Source of the DNA: JAVBUZ01 sp031554725
Lineage (GTDB): Bacteria > Bacillota > Clostridia > Lachnospirales > Lachnospiraceae
Direction: 5' to 3'
Length of the DNA stretch: 16,245 bases
Assembly: GCA_031554725.1 (NCBI GenBank)
Contig: JAVBUZ010000060.1
Location: forward strand, 1-16,245
A program made the translations under genes and the position numbers. The notes under the pieces are model-generated. The model was not told the DNA's origin. It did no database searches and saw only the letters and a list, made by a program, of their open reading frames with translations. Positions 14,658 to 16,245 of the stretch are shown here, one piece after another. Every line of letters begins with the position of its first letter. The stretch's first letter is position 1.

Positions 14658-16226
14658 CTATGACATTCTCTGCATTCTGTTCAGATATTCCTTACAAATT
14701 TGCATATTGGTCTTTCCAAATGTTTTATCCAAGTAAATAACAAATTTATGTAATTCATCTTTGATAAATCCCATGTTAAGAGACTCAAATTTTCTAAGAA
14801 TCTTTTTTGCTACCATAAAGTCAATTCCGTCTATTTCCGTTCCTCCACAAGCTACGTAGCAAGGAACAAAATCTTTAATCTGTTTCATAATACGGTTACC
14901 AAATGCAAGACGGAAATGTTTAATAACATAGGCATCCATTTCATCCAATTTCTTAAGATTCTCCTGAGAAATGGGATATAGCTTTTTAGCCTCATCAAAC
15001 ATACTCATTAAATGGTCTGCGGTAATATCAACTGGATCTGTATCAGGTGCTTCAAACGATGACGCTTTGCTATCAAGGTCGATCGGTATTGCACGGTCAT
15101 AAACCTTATCCGCTACTGCGAAGGTAGAATCATCATTGTTGATGGTTCCGACAAACCAAGTATTCTTGTTTACATGAACCTTACCGCCACTAATGAGACA
15201 TGGATCATTATCCCAAACTGTGGTTACAATATCAACTAACCATTCTTCAGGCCTTGGCATTTCTAGAACGGATAGCATTTCTGCAAAGTAATATTCCACA
15301 CGGGCAATATTCATTTCATCTAATACAATTACATGAGGATCTTCATAATAATTTGCTTCATATATCGCTTTTAAAAATTCTGTTTCATTGAACATTTTGG
15401 TAAATTCATTAAAATATCCAAAAAGCTCTGTTCGCTCACGCCACGCAGGCTGTACTGCTGCAATTGTACTGTCTAGCTTCAAATACTTACCAAAAGAGTA
15501 CGGAAGAGATGTCTTACCGGTTCCTGAAATACCCTGTAAAATTATCAAACGACACGCTCCAAGTGCTGCCACAAAATACCTAAGGATGTCAATGTTGTAA
15601 TAAAGTCTAAGACGAGATGCTGCAAAGTATCTATATCTTTCACAAAACTGTTCCAAGGTAATGTCATTATCATACTCTGGCTTTTTATATTCCAATTTGT
15701 AGAAATTATCCACTTCTGTAAGTCGGAAAAAGCGGCTAGCTTCTGGAGCTACTGGCGGTGAATCCACCGTATTTCTAGTTTTATTTGCAAATGCAACTTC
15801 TTCCTGTGGCTCTTCGCCATCCTTTTCTTTATCTTCCTCTAGCTCATCCACAAATTTTGCTTGTTCATCTAAAGGCTTCATTCCCATTTCAGAAACCTTC
15901 ATGGCCAAAATCTTGTCTTTTTCATAATTGAGCTTAAATACCTCTCTTGTAAGCTTTGCAACTTCTTCCTTTAACTTTTCATTTTCCTGAATAGGTGCTT
16001 TAAATCGAAAAAGCTTTTTTAATGCTTTTACTATAAAGAAAATTCCTAAGCCTATAAACGCCGCCAACAGTAGGTTTGCAATCCCCAGTAAAATCCAATC
16101 TCCTACGCCAAAATCTGGTGCATAGCTTTTAATGATTTTCATACGCATTGGATAATTCAATAGTATATTTAAAAAATTAAAAAGAGAGGAGGGAATATCC
16201 ACAAAGGCTTCTAATATAAGCCCCAT
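14658..16226 (-). CDS. Membrane-anchored McrB/MoxR-like AAA+ ATPase (5' end possibly beyond window)
   Basis: 522 residues from ATG 16226. A membrane segment at about 44-67 is followed by a coiled coil (about 78-115), an acidic linker (118-145) and a AAA+ module: Walker A GISGTGKT (232-239), LFGYFNEF (268-275), Walker B VIVLDEMN (299-306) running into ARVEYYFAEMLSVLE (308-322), and a sensor 1/arginine region GTINNDD...VYDRA (360-379). LFGY, DEMN..R.E and GT(M/I)N..D are marks of the McrB-like branch of the MoxR/dynein-related AAA+ group. It precedes a McrC-like gene, as mcrB does mcrC. Seen: tether and ATPase motifs. Known: McrB is a GTPase with a soluble DNA-binding N-terminus; here that is replaced by a membrane anchor. 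Inferred: a hexameric motor at the inner face of the membrane. The start is doubtful: ATG 16226 has no good ribosome binding site and the frame stays open (KYFYQD) to the window edge. Confidence 0.87.
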   Translation of the reverse strand: MGLILEAFVDIPSSLFNFLNILLNYPMRMKIIKSYAPDFGVGDWILLGIANLLLAAFIGLGIFFIVKALKKLFRFKAPIQENEKLKEEVAKLTREVFKLNYEKDKILAMKVSEMGMKPLDEQAKFVDELEEDKEKDGEEPQEEVAFANKTRNTVDSPPVAPEASRFFRLTEVDNFYKLEYKKPEYDNDITLEQFCERYRYFAASRLRLYYNIDILRYFVAALGACRLIILQGISGTGKTSLPYSFGKYLKLDSTIAAVQPAWRERTELFGYFNEFTKMFNETEFLKAIYEANYYEDPHVIVLDEMNIARVEYYFAEMLSVLEMPRPEEWLVDIVTTVWDNDPCLISGGKVHVNKNTWFVGTINNDDSTFAVADKVYDRAIPIDLDSKASSFEAPDTDPVDITADHLMSMFDEAKKLYPISQENLKKLDEMDAYVIKHFRLAFGNRIMKQIKDFVPCYVACGGTEIDGIDFMVAKKILRKFESLNMGFIKDELHKFVIYLDKTFGKTNMQICKEYLNRMQRMS

Positions 16227-16245
16227 GTCCTGATAAAAGTATTTT

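Noticed and set aside
12957..16226. A type IV restriction (McrBC) system
   Set aside because: The gene order and AAA+ motifs fit, but the ATPase has a membrane anchor, the partner shows no nuclease motif by eye, and the neighbours are export genes. I kept only the family resemblance.

Overview
The window is AT-rich and almost entirely coding. All six genes lie on the minus strand and are read from high to low coordinates. AAGGAGG-type ribosome binding sites, short gaps, S26B (SipW-type) signal peptidases, GLUG-type and Ig-like surface modules, and an Asn/Asp/Val/Ser-rich linker suggest a low-GC Firmicute, probably a clostridium of the Lachnospiraceae type. That placement is an inference from style, not from a marker gene.

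Layout in the direction of transcription: (1) 16226-14658, a membrane-anchored McrB/MoxR-like AAA+ ATPase whose true start may lie just outside the window; (2) 14639-12957, a protein with a DUF2357/McrC-like N-terminal half and a very long charged helical tail ending in 72-bp repeats; (3) 12964-12371, a SipW-type signal peptidase whose ATG overlaps the previous stop; (4) 12346-11684 and (5) 11662-10289, two single-pass exported proteins of the SipW-substrate style; (6) 10273-8738, a second SipW-type peptidase fused to an exported ectodomain that itself looks like a SipW substrate; (7) 8697 to beyond position 1, a giant secreted or surface protein with at least 2899 residues in view. It has four GLUG-type beta-helix modules, a He_PIG-like domain, an MBG-like domain and at least seven Ig-like repeats. 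Its C-terminus, where a wall or S-layer anchor would be expected, is off the window.

Intergenic gaps are 14 to 40 bases, with one 8-base overlap, and I saw no terminator hairpin or convincing promoter. The simplest reading is one operon whose promoter lies beyond position 16245. A working model, which is inference, is a surface-structure operon: two dedicated signal peptidases process TasA/camelysin-style subunits, a giant adhesin-like protein decorates the cell, and a membrane-tethered AAA+ ATPase works with a McrC-like coiled-coil partner from the inside.

The McrB/McrC-like pair normally suggests type IV restriction. Here it is tied to the membrane, shows no nuclease motif I can see, and sits upstream of export genes. 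That linkage, together with the peptidase-substrate fusion, is the most unusual content of the window. There is no stretch above about 50 bases without a gene, and I found no RNA gene, insertion sequence, CRISPR array or attachment site.
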